Shown: piece by piece, positions 8,567-16,238 of the stretch
Position numbering within the stretch: position 1 is the first letter of the stretch
Layout: every line of letters begins with the position of its first letter
Source: Lachnospiraceae bacterium
GTDB taxonomy: Bacteria > Bacillota > Clostridia > Lachnospirales > Lachnospiraceae
Assembly (NCBI GenBank): GCA_015057055.1
Contig: SVFE01000016.1
Location: 1 to 45,592 of the forward strand
Direction of reading: 5' to 3'
Length of the DNA: 45,592 bases
The notes under the pieces: generated by a model
The model's database searches: none
The model's input: the letters and a program-made list of their open reading frames with translations, nothing else
What the model was told of the DNA's origin: nothing
Made by a program: the position numbers and the translations under genes

Positions 8567-9691
8567 TTACTGCACTTCACCTTTGCTCAGCATATCCAGA
8601 TATTTCTTGTATTCGTCCATCATCACATAGCGGTTGTCCAAAGTCTTGAGAACATCCGCAATCTGGTATTCCTCATAGGTTTTACCATCGGAAAGATTAT
8701 AAATCTTATTGTCCCGGAAAGACAAAACAAAGGGACGCAAAATGTCCGATTCATTTTCCGTAAGTACAATTCCCTTTTCCCCGTTGGCAAACTGCACGCT
8801 GCAACCGGAGGGAACAATATTAATCGCATGGGTAAGTGCCGTTACCACTTTTTGGTTCATGCGGTTCCGGGGATGCTTCAAAAATTGATATGCCGCAATA
8901 TCTGACCGGGGCTCCGCTCCATACTTCATCGCCGTCAGAACATCAAATTCATAAGCGACCTTCAAAATATCCACATCAATATCTTCCGGATACTTCTCCA
9001 TCTCATGTACCGGTTTTTTCAAATTTCGTAAATCACGAAGCAAAAAGCTGATGTTTTTCATAACCGAAGAATCCAAGGTCATATTGTCCCGCAGAAGGCT
9101 GACACCCGCTTCCCGGTAGCCCATCAGCTGCTCATTTTCTTCCTCGGTCAAATCCGGAATCGGTTTCTTGGAAATGGACTCCGGAACCTTCAAACTTCCG
9201 ATATCGTGCAAAAGCGCAGCAGTAACAATGTTGCTTTGTCTGGTCTGAGGAATATCCATCTTTCCGGAAATTGCTGCTGCCAAAATCGCCACGTTCAGGG
9301 AATGTTTGTACACATTATCCGCAGAACTTCGAAGGTTTTGCATAAAGGTAATTTTCCCTTTGTATTTTCCGAAAATTGAAAGAATCTCCCGCACAAGTCC
9401 GTTTAATTTTTTGGATGCTTTTCCTGCAGAAATGTCATCCAAAATCTCCTGCAAAGTAAACACGGACATCGTCTGAAAACGCTCAAATTCCCTGTCTTCT
9501 TCCGTCATGGGCGGAAGCGGTTCCGCCGGCTCAAGAATATAGATACCAATGAGTCCGAAATTAAAAATACTCTGGATACCCTGACTTGTAAGTTTCGAGT
9601 CCCTCTCGTATAACATGACGCCCCTTTTATTAAAAATAGGCTTTGCCAAACGCATTCCCGGCTTTAAATTTTCTGTCGCAACAAATTTCAT
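8567..9691 (-). CDS. Degenerate HD-GYP-type signalling protein
   Basis: A 374-residue protein. Residues 1-55 form the small N-terminal domain common on clostridial HD-GYP proteins (KPGMRLAKPIF...GVMLYER). The HD domain follows with YKHSLNVA and AALLHDIGSLKVPE (His162-Asp163). The usual downstream HHE and GYP loop motifs are not present in recognisable form (only LRNLKKPVHEMEKYPEDIDVDI), so c-di-GMP phosphodiesterase activity is uncertain; it could bind the nucleotide or hydrolyse another phosphate ester. I chose the ATG at 9691 because an AAGGGGG ribosome binding site lies 5-6 bases upstream; a longer reading frame to 9745 has none. A small hairpin (9718-9733) lies in the leader. Confidence 0.8.
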   Translation of the reverse strand: MKFVATENLKPGMRLAKPIFNKRGVMLYERDSKLTSQGIQSIFNFGLIGIYILEPAEPLPPMTEEDREFERFQTMSVFTLQEILDDISAGKASKKLNGLVREILSIFGKYKGKITFMQNLRSSADNVYKHSLNVAILAAAISGKMDIPQTRQSNIVTAALLHDIGSLKVPESISKKPIPDLTEEENEQLMGYREAGVSLLRDNMTLDSSVMKNISFLLRDLRNLKKPVHEMEKYPEDIDVDILKVAYEFDVLTAMKYGAEPRSDIAAYQFLKHPRNRMNQKVVTALTHAINIVPSGCSVQFANGEKGIVLTENESDILRPFVLSFRDNKIYNLSDGKTYEEYQIADVLKTLDNRYVMMDEYKKYLDMLSKGEVQ

Positions 9692-9837
9692 ACGCAACCC
9701 CCTTATCCCGTCAGAATATGGGAAAAATCCCATTTCCGACATCAAAAAATATCGGTGATTCTATTATAAAACATTGCAACTTAAAAGGGTAGTTTTTTAT
9801 TTGTTAAATTAAAGGATTTTCCCGGCGGTCTCTCCTG

Positions 9838-11205
9838 CTACCGGTCCCGATAAATGAGACACACGTTTCCTATCATGACCTCGTCCTCATCCTCTAATAC
9901 CATAACCTCCTCTGCGTTTAACAAAAGTCCGTTCACCCTGGTACCGTTTGTGGAATTGCAGTCCCGGATATAGATTTCTTTTTCTTTTTGAAAAATCTGC
10001 GCATGGAGCCGACTGACGGATTTGTCCGAAAGTACAATATCCACACTTTCTTTTACCTTGCCGATGGAGAGCGGTAACTTCGAAATCACATGCTCCTTTC
10101 CCCGTTTTTTCTCAATTAATACACGCCTACGGTCCGTTTCCACCGCCTCCATAAATACGGTTTTTCCGTAATCTTCCTCTTGTTCTTCTTCCGAGACGGA
10201 TCTTGCGGGGGATATTATTTCTTCGGACCAGGTTTCTCTATCCGGCATAGACCATCCTTCAGCCTCGTTTACCGGTTCCCTTTCGTCTCCTCGCTTCAGA
10301 CTTCTCTCACCTTTCAATACCTTCGCTTTTCTTATATTATTTACGGTCCAAAAAATACCAATTCCCACCAAAGCCAATGCGATGATTCCCATCTTCATGT
10401 TCTTTTTAAATCGAATCCACCCAAACACCAGACAAAGCATGGGCAGAACAATCAATACCGGCCCGGAAAGATAGGTTTTCCAACCTTGTAAAATGCGCTT
10501 TTGTTGATGCCCTCTTTCCTCCTCTCCCCGGGACTGCTGCCCGGATCCGTGTACCATCATCTCTTCTTCCCAAAAATCCGTATCTTCTGCTTCTTTTCTC
10601 TCCGCATCACATTCGTAATAATCAAGGCCCTTATCTTCCTTTTCTTGCGCCGGCTGATTCAATAAATCCACTAACTCCCGCATTACCAGGTTCTCTCTGC
10701 GCACCAGTTTGTAAAACCGGTATCCCAGATAAACTGCATCGGAATCCAGATGATTTATAACCTGTAAAAGATACTCCGAAAAATTTGAAAATTTTATACT
10801 TTCCGCCTCATCATAAAAAGGAAAATAAACAAATTTTAAATCCTTGGTTTCCATGTCCATATAAATAAGTTCCGGGTCCAGAAGTATTTTCTCCGGATCC
10901 AACATATACTTTCTTGCGGTTTCATACACTTTCGGAATGCCGGCCAATATAATCTTTAAATCTTCATATCCCAGCATTCCCGACGTATAAATTCTGCTTA
11001 TCGGTTGCAAAGAACTGATTTCATAACATAAATCCTCTCTCCCCTCCCTTGCTCTGGTCTCCGTATTCAGCAAATATCCGATGCTGTTCTTTTTCAGCAT
11101 TTCGGTTTCATAGCTTTCCCTGCTTTCCTCGCACCGGATTACCAAATAATTATGATTTAAATTCTTCCAAAACTCCGTATTTTCTTTTATCTCATTGCAA
11201 TTCAT
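9838..11205 (-). CDS. FHA-domain protein with DUF6382-like N-terminus, Tad locus
   Basis: A 455-residue protein with three parts. The N-terminal 200 residues (from FWKNLNHNYLVIRCEES to VMRELVDLLNQ) resemble the DUF6382 domain often fused to FHA in clostridia. There are two hydrophobic segments around 245-290 (VLIVLPMLCLVFGWI, MGIIALALVGIGIFW). The C-terminal FHA domain (about 370-455) has SVSRLHAQIF and RDCNSTNGTRVNG, the phosphothreonine-binding signature. It is the last gene of the pilus operon, 3 bp after TadE, and probably recruits a phosphorylated partner to the membrane-associated pilus machine. No Ser/Thr kinase is in the window. The FHA call is firm; the role is inferred. Confidence 0.85.
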   Translation of the reverse strand: MNCNEIKENTEFWKNLNHNYLVIRCEESRESYETEMLKKNSIGYLLNTETRAREGREDLCYEISSLQPISRIYTSGMLGYEDLKIILAGIPKVYETARKYMLDPEKILLDPELIYMDMETKDLKFVYFPFYDEAESIKFSNFSEYLLQVINHLDSDAVYLGYRFYKLVRRENLVMRELVDLLNQPAQEKEDKGLDYYECDAERKEAEDTDFWEEEMMVHGSGQQSRGEEERGHQQKRILQGWKTYLSGPVLIVLPMLCLVFGWIRFKKNMKMGIIALALVGIGIFWTVNNIRKAKVLKGERSLKRGDEREPVNEAEGWSMPDRETWSEEIISPARSVSEEEQEEDYGKTVFMEAVETDRRRVLIEKKRGKEHVISKLPLSIGKVKESVDIVLSDKSVSRLHAQIFQKEKEIYIRDCNSTNGTRVNGLLLNAEEVMVLEDEDEVMIGNVCLIYRDR

Positions 11206-11208
11206 TCC

Positions 11209-11739
11209 TTATCCTCCCAACATTCCGTCCGGCCCCGCCAATTCCTCCGTTATTTCTTCCGTATTTTCCTGTATCTCTTCTGCATTTATCCCGTCAAACT
11301 GCTTTCGAATCCGCTCCGCGGTCCGCACAAACGTGGACGAATGAAGACGCACCCCCACGCAGCTTGCACTCACATCCCAAAAGGAAGACCCGTATAATCC
11401 GTCAAATAATAATTCCTCCGGAACTTGCATATTCCCTTCTGCCTGCACGGTTACTTCATAAAATCCTGCTTCCGCACTTATTTCCGGTATTTCCATACAA
11501 ATAAGTCGTCCTTCCAATAATTCCCGGCATCTGTCTTCTGCAATTTCTTCGATTTCTTCCGCAGAGTACTCCGCATACTGGCCTCCCCGGACAGCTGCCA
11601 TTGCTACCGCCGATGTAACCAAACTGCGGTTATACATCAAAAATCCAAGCCACATAATAAGCAGTGTTATAACCATAATCAGCGGTATCAGAATACAGGC
11701 TTCTATGGTTGTCATCCCCCGGTTATTTCCTTTTTTCAT
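11209..11739 (-). CDS. TadE-family pseudopilin
   Basis: A 176-residue protein with a class-IVb prepilin-like N-terminus: a short basic leader ending in Gly8, then MTTIEACILIPLIMVITLL, placing Glu13 at position +5 of the predicted mature form. The rest is a soluble extracytoplasmic domain with an acidic C-terminus ending in GPDGMLGG. TadE-type minor pilins help assemble Flp pili. Its ATG overlaps the stop of the prepilin peptidase gene (ATGA), indicating translational coupling. Confidence 0.82.
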   Translation of the reverse strand: MKKGNNRGMTTIEACILIPLIMVITLLIMWLGFLMYNRSLVTSAVAMAAVRGGQYAEYSAEEIEEIAEDRCRELLEGRLICMEIPEISAEAGFYEVTVQAEGNMQVPEELLFDGLYGSSFWDVSASCVGVRLHSSTFVRTAERIRKQFDGINAEEIQENTEEITEELAGPDGMLGG

Positions 11740-12185
11740 GCAAATCCTCCCTTTCTGACGAAATAAAAAAACAATCCGATACTCAAAAACGGAACAAAAG
11801 GCAGTGTTGTTTTTTTATTCTTTTTCCGGACAACCAGCAAAACAACGGAAACTGCTGCCGCTGCCAGCAATCCATACATCAGTATTTCCATGGTATCCTT
11901 TGCCCCGTATATTACACCCAAAAAGCATAGCACCACGCCGTCTCCGTACCCGATGGATTCTCTGCTGACTTTACCGCCAAGCAACATAATTGCCCCCGGA
12001 ATAAACCCCTTTATAACTTCCACTAAAACCCCGGGAATACTTCCTTCCAAAAGCAATTTTCCGACAACTGCCAACAAAAACAAAAACCAGGTCAATTTTT
12101 CCGGTAACCTTTGATAAAGGATGTCAAATACACTCTCGATTGTCATAAACAGAATTGAAAAAGCAACGAAATATTCCACCTTCAT
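11736..12185 (-). CDS. Prepilin peptidase, A24 family (first of two in the operon)
   Basis: A 149-residue polytopic membrane protein of the CpaA/TadV type, which cleaves the leader of Flp-type prepilins. The aspartyl protease pair is visible as Asp21 in SVFDILYQRLPEKL and Asp82 in GYGDG (the GxGD motif). I chose the ATG at 12185, preceded by AAAGAAAGGAAA, over an in-frame codon at 12221 without a ribosome site. A second A24 peptidase heads the operon at 19171-19593, so two enzymes serve one locus; they share the active-site layout but little other sequence. Each may handle a different prepilin subset. Confidence 0.85.
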   Translation of the reverse strand: MKVEYFVAFSILFMTIESVFDILYQRLPEKLTWFLFLLAVVGKLLLEGSIPGVLVEVIKGFIPGAIMLLGGKVSRESIGYGDGVVLCFLGVIYGAKDTMEILMYGLLAAAAVSVVLLVVRKKNKKTTLPFVPFLSIGLFFYFVRKGGFA

Positions 12186-12195
12186 TTTCCTTTCT

Positions 12196-13011
12196 TTATC
12201 TTCCGCATCTGCTGCATGCACCGCGCTCTCCTACCTGAGAAATCGGAATTACCGATATGGTCCTGCGAAGTCCGCTGCAAGTCAAAGATGCGTGATAACA
12301 GTCTCCGAAAGAAGTGATAAAAACCGTGTCACCCGGCTCATAATCACATAGCGCGCAAAAACGGTAACTGCTGCCATCTGCATTGGCATAGTTCTCCAAA
12401 TCCTCATAATTTACCGCTACAATACTAAGGCTAAGATAGGTGCAGCTCCGGCTAAGATGATATACACTTCCCGTCTCCGTTACATATACCATTCTCTCCG
12501 AATTGTCCGGCGTTTCTCCGCATTCATATCCGGTCCAGGCTTTCATCCGGCACCGATTTACCAATAAAAACTCTGACCATCCGCCAAAATTGCATAAGGG
12601 CTCCATCTCATATGTAATTACCAAATCCACTATATCTTCTTCCGCAAAAAATCCGCTCCTCAAAAAGGAAATACCCCTGCTGCCGTTTCTTACTCCCATC
12701 CGCTCCAGGTACTCTTCCGAAAAAGAATTCTGAAAAGCAGTCTGTGCATACATTACTCCAAGCACATTTTCCGCAACACTGATATCTTCTTCTCCGGTAT
12801 CCTCTTCCAGCAAATCATTTGCCGCAGAATACAACGCAATTTCCTTTCCGATTTGCGTCAGTCTCATCTGAAATTCACCCTGCAAACGCATCATATCTAT
12901 CGTGGAATACAACGCCAGTAATACAAACATATACAGCGGAATTATCATGGCCGCTTCCAATGTCATGCTCCCTGACAGATACTTTTGTTTTCTATTTTCT
13001 CTTCCCAGCAA
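12196..13011 (-). CDS. TadE/G-like pseudopilin with duplicated HxxxxC...CxxC module
   Basis: A 271-residue protein. The N-terminus has a prepilin-like signal ending at Gly14 followed by SMTLEAAMIIPLYMFVLLAL, with Glu19 at +5. The extracytoplasmic C-terminal third holds two similar modules: His185-x4-Cys190 with Cys219-x2-Cys222, and His240-x4-Cys245 with Cys266-x2-Cys269. Each looks like the small YH-C-CxxC domain found at the C-termini of some clostridial secreted nucleases and lipoproteins and thought to bind metal. The start is a TTG at 13011 with GGGGGTG four bases upstream; no good ATG is available. The pilus-assembly context is clear; metal binding is inferred from the residue pattern. 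Confidence 0.78.
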   Translation of the reverse strand: MLGRENRKQKYLSGSMTLEAAMIIPLYMFVLLALYSTIDMMRLQGEFQMRLTQIGKEIALYSAANDLLEEDTGEEDISVAENVLGVMYAQTAFQNSFSEEYLERMGVRNGSRGISFLRSGFFAEEDIVDLVITYEMEPLCNFGGWSEFLLVNRCRMKAWTGYECGETPDNSERMVYVTETGSVYHLSRSCTYLSLSIVAVNYEDLENYANADGSSYRFCALCDYEPGDTVFITSFGDCYHASLTCSGLRRTISVIPISQVGERGACSRCGR

Positions 13012-13042
13012 TTTTCACCCCCGCATAGCAAACCTTTCTATC

Positions 13043-13207
13043 GCAAGGTAAGGATTTTTTAAGATACCCTTTCCCGAACCCGGTAATCTGTCAGAAAATA
13101 GCGGAAAGCTACCAGACAGAAGAGATTTGCTGGAGAAGTGTGTACTTAAAAATGTTTTTTTGGCATGACGGTCCGAAAAAGGATACCTCAAAAAATCCTT
13201 ACCCTGC
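13043..13207. repeat. Structured intercistronic inverted-repeat element in the Tad operon
   Basis: The arms 13043-13072 and 13178-13207 are near-complementary over about 28 positions (outer GCA, then GGTAAGGATTTTTT, then the TACC/GGTA side). The A/G differences all become G-U pairs in the minus-strand transcript, so a long mRNA stem is expected. Inside, TCTGTC/GACAGA encloses a TAGC-GGAAA-GCTA hairpin (about 13087-13119). It fills the 206-bp gap between two pilus genes in an operon whose other gaps are 0-20 bp. It could be a processing or stability element, a regulator of downstream translation, or a small mobile palindromic element. Confidence 0.6.
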
Positions 13208-13217
13208 TTCCTTTTAA

Positions 13218-14657
13218 TTACCAATAACGCAGTCTGCGATTAACCAGAAATTCATATCCGTATTCGCTCACGAAAATGATTTGTAAATCTGCTGCCGCAA
13301 TGCAATTGTCCAAACAAAAATCTTCCTCCCCTTCTGTCTGCCGGATATTCATTTCAATGAGATTCATCATCCGCTTTGTCTTGGTCTCCGGTGCTACGGT
13401 ATAAAGCATTAACCGTAAATAGTCTTCATAAGACAGTCCGCCTTCCTCTAACAACTCGCTCCCCGGCATCTGTGACATGCTGTCAGTAGAAATTCCCAGC
13501 GCCCGGTCCAAACTCATATACCAGACACCCCGCGGTTTAACCAAGGGGACTTCCTCGCCGGAAAAAAGCAATTTTACATCATAAAGACTTTCCGCATATA
13601 TCCATGAAGCAATGATGGCAGCCTCAAAGATTCCCTCCAATTCCGGCAATGCAACCACCACCGCCAGCGTACTTGCCATCGCTTTGGCCTGGGTTTTCAA
13701 AGTGTCATCTGCAAAAAACGAAATCGTATTGGCACCGCCCCGAATCAGCAGGAGCCGTTCTGCCACGCCTCGCAAATTCTCCGTGTCATTTGCCCGACCC
13801 ATAAAGAGATATTCCAATTCATATTTCAAAAGAGAAGAACTCCTTACATCCACGTAGGAACCGCATTTTTCCATCATATATTCCTGAAAAAGCAGCTCTT
13901 CCAGAAAATCATTGTAACTGTCCCATTCTTCGCATAGACCGTCACCTGCAACCAAATCCCGCTCGGACGCATATAACTCCGGAGAAATGCTTACCCCCGA
14001 TATCTCGTTTTCGCATACAAGAGATAAAATTCCCTGACTACGTATTTCATTGACTCCTTCCGTCGGGTTTTCCACCGATACCTCGGACCACTCCTCTCCT
14101 TCCTCCGGCTCCGGCAGCACAATATTATTGATTGCCTCCTGCGCCCTTTGATTTTCCGCAAGGATATCCGATTCGTAAATTCCCTCTTCTTCGGCAATCG
14201 AAATCCATTCTGCTACATCCTCCACATAGGTATAACCGTATTTCTCCAGCATATAAGCAATGGCCATCCTACGAAACACCGCACCGTTTTCATCCGTTGC
14301 TCTCGATACCCTTAATATTTCAATATGATCTGTGTTCAACCCGTAAAAATCATCGGAAAACAAAAACCATTCGTCTTCCTCCGGATGGAGATTGGCCTGC
14401 ATATACCCTTCCAAATGCGTAGCGGTATTTTCCAATGAACCGTATTGTCCTTCATAAGATGTATCAATAAAAAGCAAGTCATATTGTCGCAGAAGTTCCC
14501 TGTGATATTCTGCCAACAAGGAATCCATACCCATATCCACCACACATTCAATCTGTAATTTCATCACATTTTGTCTGGCACCTTCTATCGTAAGCAAAAC
14601 AACGGGAATCATTACTGCCAGCAGGAGGACGGCCTGTAGTGTCATCCGGCCTTTCAT
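13218..14657 (-). CDS. Tad-locus membrane protein, DUF5702-like
   Basis: About 479 residues from the ATG at 14657, chosen because AGGAAAGGG overlaps the Flp stop just upstream; an open frame runs back to 14714 but would overlap the Flp gene. The N-terminus MKGRMTLQAVLLLAVMIPVV resembles a pilin signal, but Gln replaces the usual Glu at +5, so processing by the prepilin peptidase may be altered. The large remainder (acidic, with LLAEYHRELLRQYDLLFIDTSY and a C-terminal MNLIEMNIRQ..DNCIAAADLQIIFVSEYGYEF) matches my recollection of DUF5702 proteins found next to clostridial Flp genes. A surface-exposed pilus-associated subunit is likely. Function is otherwise unknown. Confidence 0.7.
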   Translation of the reverse strand: MKGRMTLQAVLLLAVMIPVVLLTIEGARQNVMKLQIECVVDMGMDSLLAEYHRELLRQYDLLFIDTSYEGQYGSLENTATHLEGYMQANLHPEEDEWFLFSDDFYGLNTDHIEILRVSRATDENGAVFRRMAIAYMLEKYGYTYVEDVAEWISIAEEEGIYESDILAENQRAQEAINNIVLPEPEEGEEWSEVSVENPTEGVNEIRSQGILSLVCENEISGVSISPELYASERDLVAGDGLCEEWDSYNDFLEELLFQEYMMEKCGSYVDVRSSSLLKYELEYLFMGRANDTENLRGVAERLLLIRGGANTISFFADDTLKTQAKAMASTLAVVVALPELEGIFEAAIIASWIYAESLYDVKLLFSGEEVPLVKPRGVWYMSLDRALGISTDSMSQMPGSELLEEGGLSYEDYLRLMLYTVAPETKTKRMMNLIEMNIRQTEGEEDFCLDNCIAAADLQIIFVSEYGYEFLVNRRLRYW

Positions 14658-14664
14658 CCCTTTC

Positions 14665-14832
14665 CTAAAACGCATCGGTTCTGTCCGTAATCTTTTCAAA
14701 TAAACTCTCCACAATGTCTGTAATTTCTTCCTGAAACAGAATCACCAATCCGATTAAAACCACAATCAGTAATATCACCTCCACGGTACCCATACCCTGT
14801 TCGTCGTTCCATAATTCTTTTAATGTTTGCAT
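14665..14832 (-). CDS. Flp-type (class IVb) pilin, 55 residues
   Basis: A short gene: ATG at 14832 preceded by AAAGGAGAAACAT, stop TAG at 14665-14667. The protein begins MQTLKELWNDEQG and continues MGTVEVILLIVVLIGLVILF, then a charged amphipathic tail ending RTDAF. Cleavage after Gly13 would give a mature pilin starting MGTVE with Glu at +5, exactly the class-IVb rule. Size and layout match the major Flp pilin subunit. It lies 15 bp after tadC and its stop overlaps the ribosome binding site of the DUF5702-like gene. The pilin would be processed by one of the two A24 peptidases and assembled by TadA/B/C. Confidence 0.88.
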   Translation of the reverse strand: MQTLKELWNDEQGMGTVEVILLIVVLIGLVILFQEEITDIVESLFEKITDRTDAF

Positions 14833-14847
14833 ATGTTTCTCCTTTCT

Positions 14848-16224
14848 TTACCCCATCGTTGTCATGGCAGGCACCATAATCACTGCCATAACGATAATCA
14901 GCATCATAAACATCGGAACCAGCAGTTTGGTTCCTGCCTCTTCTCCTTTTCGCTCTGCCCGGCTTTTCCGCTCTTCAAAGGCATCCTTGGATTCTCTTTG
15001 CAGGGATGAAAGTAACCCCCTCGAACCCATTTTGGCATTCTGCTCCAAAAGCGCTACCATTTTTACATACCGCTGAACACCGCATCGTCTCGAAAAATGC
15101 CCGTAAGCAGCAACCTCTTCTATCCCTCTTTCCAATTCATATACGGTAAATAACATCTCTTCGTAGGCATATCTCTTCTCACCTCCTTTCTCCTTTTTTG
15201 TGCGGTAATCCATGGCAATTTTTTTCCATGCTCCTCTTACGGACATTCCTGCGCCGATAAACAGAGTCAGCTTACTGATAATTTCCGGATAATCTTCCTC
15301 CATCTCCTGTTTTCTCTCCTCCATCCGTTTCGAAACTTCTCTGTCTTTTCCGAAATAAACCGCAATGCATGCACCCGCAACCAGGCCCAGTACAACAAGC
15401 CCTTTTTCCTTTTTCTGCTCCGTCCAGGTAACCTTCATTCCCTCCCATTCGGAGGGAAGATAAAAATATTCTTCTTCCTCGGTTTCTTTGGAATTTTGCT
15501 CCAAATATTCCCTAATGGCCTCTGCCAACGCAGTTTTTGTATCCTCCGGCGGATAAACCATCAAAGGAATAACGTATTCCTCCCCATAGTCCCCATAGGT
15601 TATCAGTGCAATAATTTCCGTTAGCGTTCCTTCCGGCGGGGCCTCCTGCTTTGGCTCACCATCCCGGCTCAACACTTCCCGGTTTCCGATTTCATAAGAA
15701 ACAAAAAAGGGATATCCTTCCACCGTTTCCGAAAGCACAAGCGGTTTATTTATTTCATCTGCCGAAACATTCTCTCCCAGCAATTCCTCCTCCAGGGCTC
15801 TGTAAAAATCCGGTAATATTTCCCTGATTTCCTCCGATGACAGCGCCTTTTCCTCCACCACTACTTCAAAATTTTCCAGCGTTTCTTCCCCCACCGTTAC
15901 GGTAAATTCAGCCATAATGTCGCCTTCTAACGTTTCATTTCGCCGAATCCGGTTTCCTTCTTCCAATACTCCGGAACGGATACTCTTTAAATGCAGTACC
16001 GCGGCAAAACAGATTCCCGCCGTAAGAAGAAGCAAACACAAACCCATCTTGGATACAAAATGACGACGAAGCACATTCTCCGTATTTTCCGAAGGCTCCA
16101 AAATCCGGTATTCTTCCTCCAGTTTTTTATGGCCGATTTTTGGCATTTTTTCATATAAAAGTTCTGCCGCCTTATAGAAAAACTTTAATACGGCACTTTC
16201 CTCTTTCTTTCCCTGCTCTTTCAT
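14848..16224 (-). CDS. TadC-like pilus platform protein with a large inserted domain
   Basis: A 458-residue protein. The C-terminal 180 residues are a type II secretion F domain (EDYPEIISKLTLFIGAGMSVRGAW ... YVKMVALLEQNAKMGSRGLLSSLQRE ... LLVPMFMMLIIVMAVIMVPAM), as in TadC. The N-terminal part is cytoplasmic and then has a membrane segment (about 60-80, MGLCLLLLTAGICFAAVLHL). A ~190-residue acidic segment (about 85-275) follows before the next hydrophobic stretch (GLVVLGLVAGACIAVYF), so it is expected outside the cell. Classical TadC proteins are about 300 residues and lack this. The ribosome site is GGAAGGGAGA; it is 14 bp after tadB. Confidence 0.8.
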   Translation of the reverse strand: MKEQGKKEESAVLKFFYKAAELLYEKMPKIGHKKLEEEYRILEPSENTENVLRRHFVSKMGLCLLLLTAGICFAAVLHLKSIRSGVLEEGNRIRRNETLEGDIMAEFTVTVGEETLENFEVVVEEKALSSEEIREILPDFYRALEEELLGENVSADEINKPLVLSETVEGYPFFVSYEIGNREVLSRDGEPKQEAPPEGTLTEIIALITYGDYGEEYVIPLMVYPPEDTKTALAEAIREYLEQNSKETEEEEYFYLPSEWEGMKVTWTEQKKEKGLVVLGLVAGACIAVYFGKDREVSKRMEERKQEMEEDYPEIISKLTLFIGAGMSVRGAWKKIAMDYRTKKEKGGEKRYAYEEMLFTVYELERGIEEVAAYGHFSRRCGVQRYVKMVALLEQNAKMGSRGLLSSLQRESKDAFEERKSRAERKGEEAGTKLLVPMFMMLIIVMAVIMVPAMTTMG

Positions 16225-16238
16225 GTCTTCTCCCTTCC

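Noticed and set aside
9746-9837. Terminator after the FHA gene
   Set aside because: Only weak, interrupted pairing (CGGT/ACCG) and no good T run next to it, so no terminator was annotated.
13015-13224. 69-codon open frame on the minus strand between two pilus genes
   Set aside because: It lies across the inverted-repeat element, lacks a convincing ribosome site, and its composition does not look like a protein; the RNA-structure explanation fits better.
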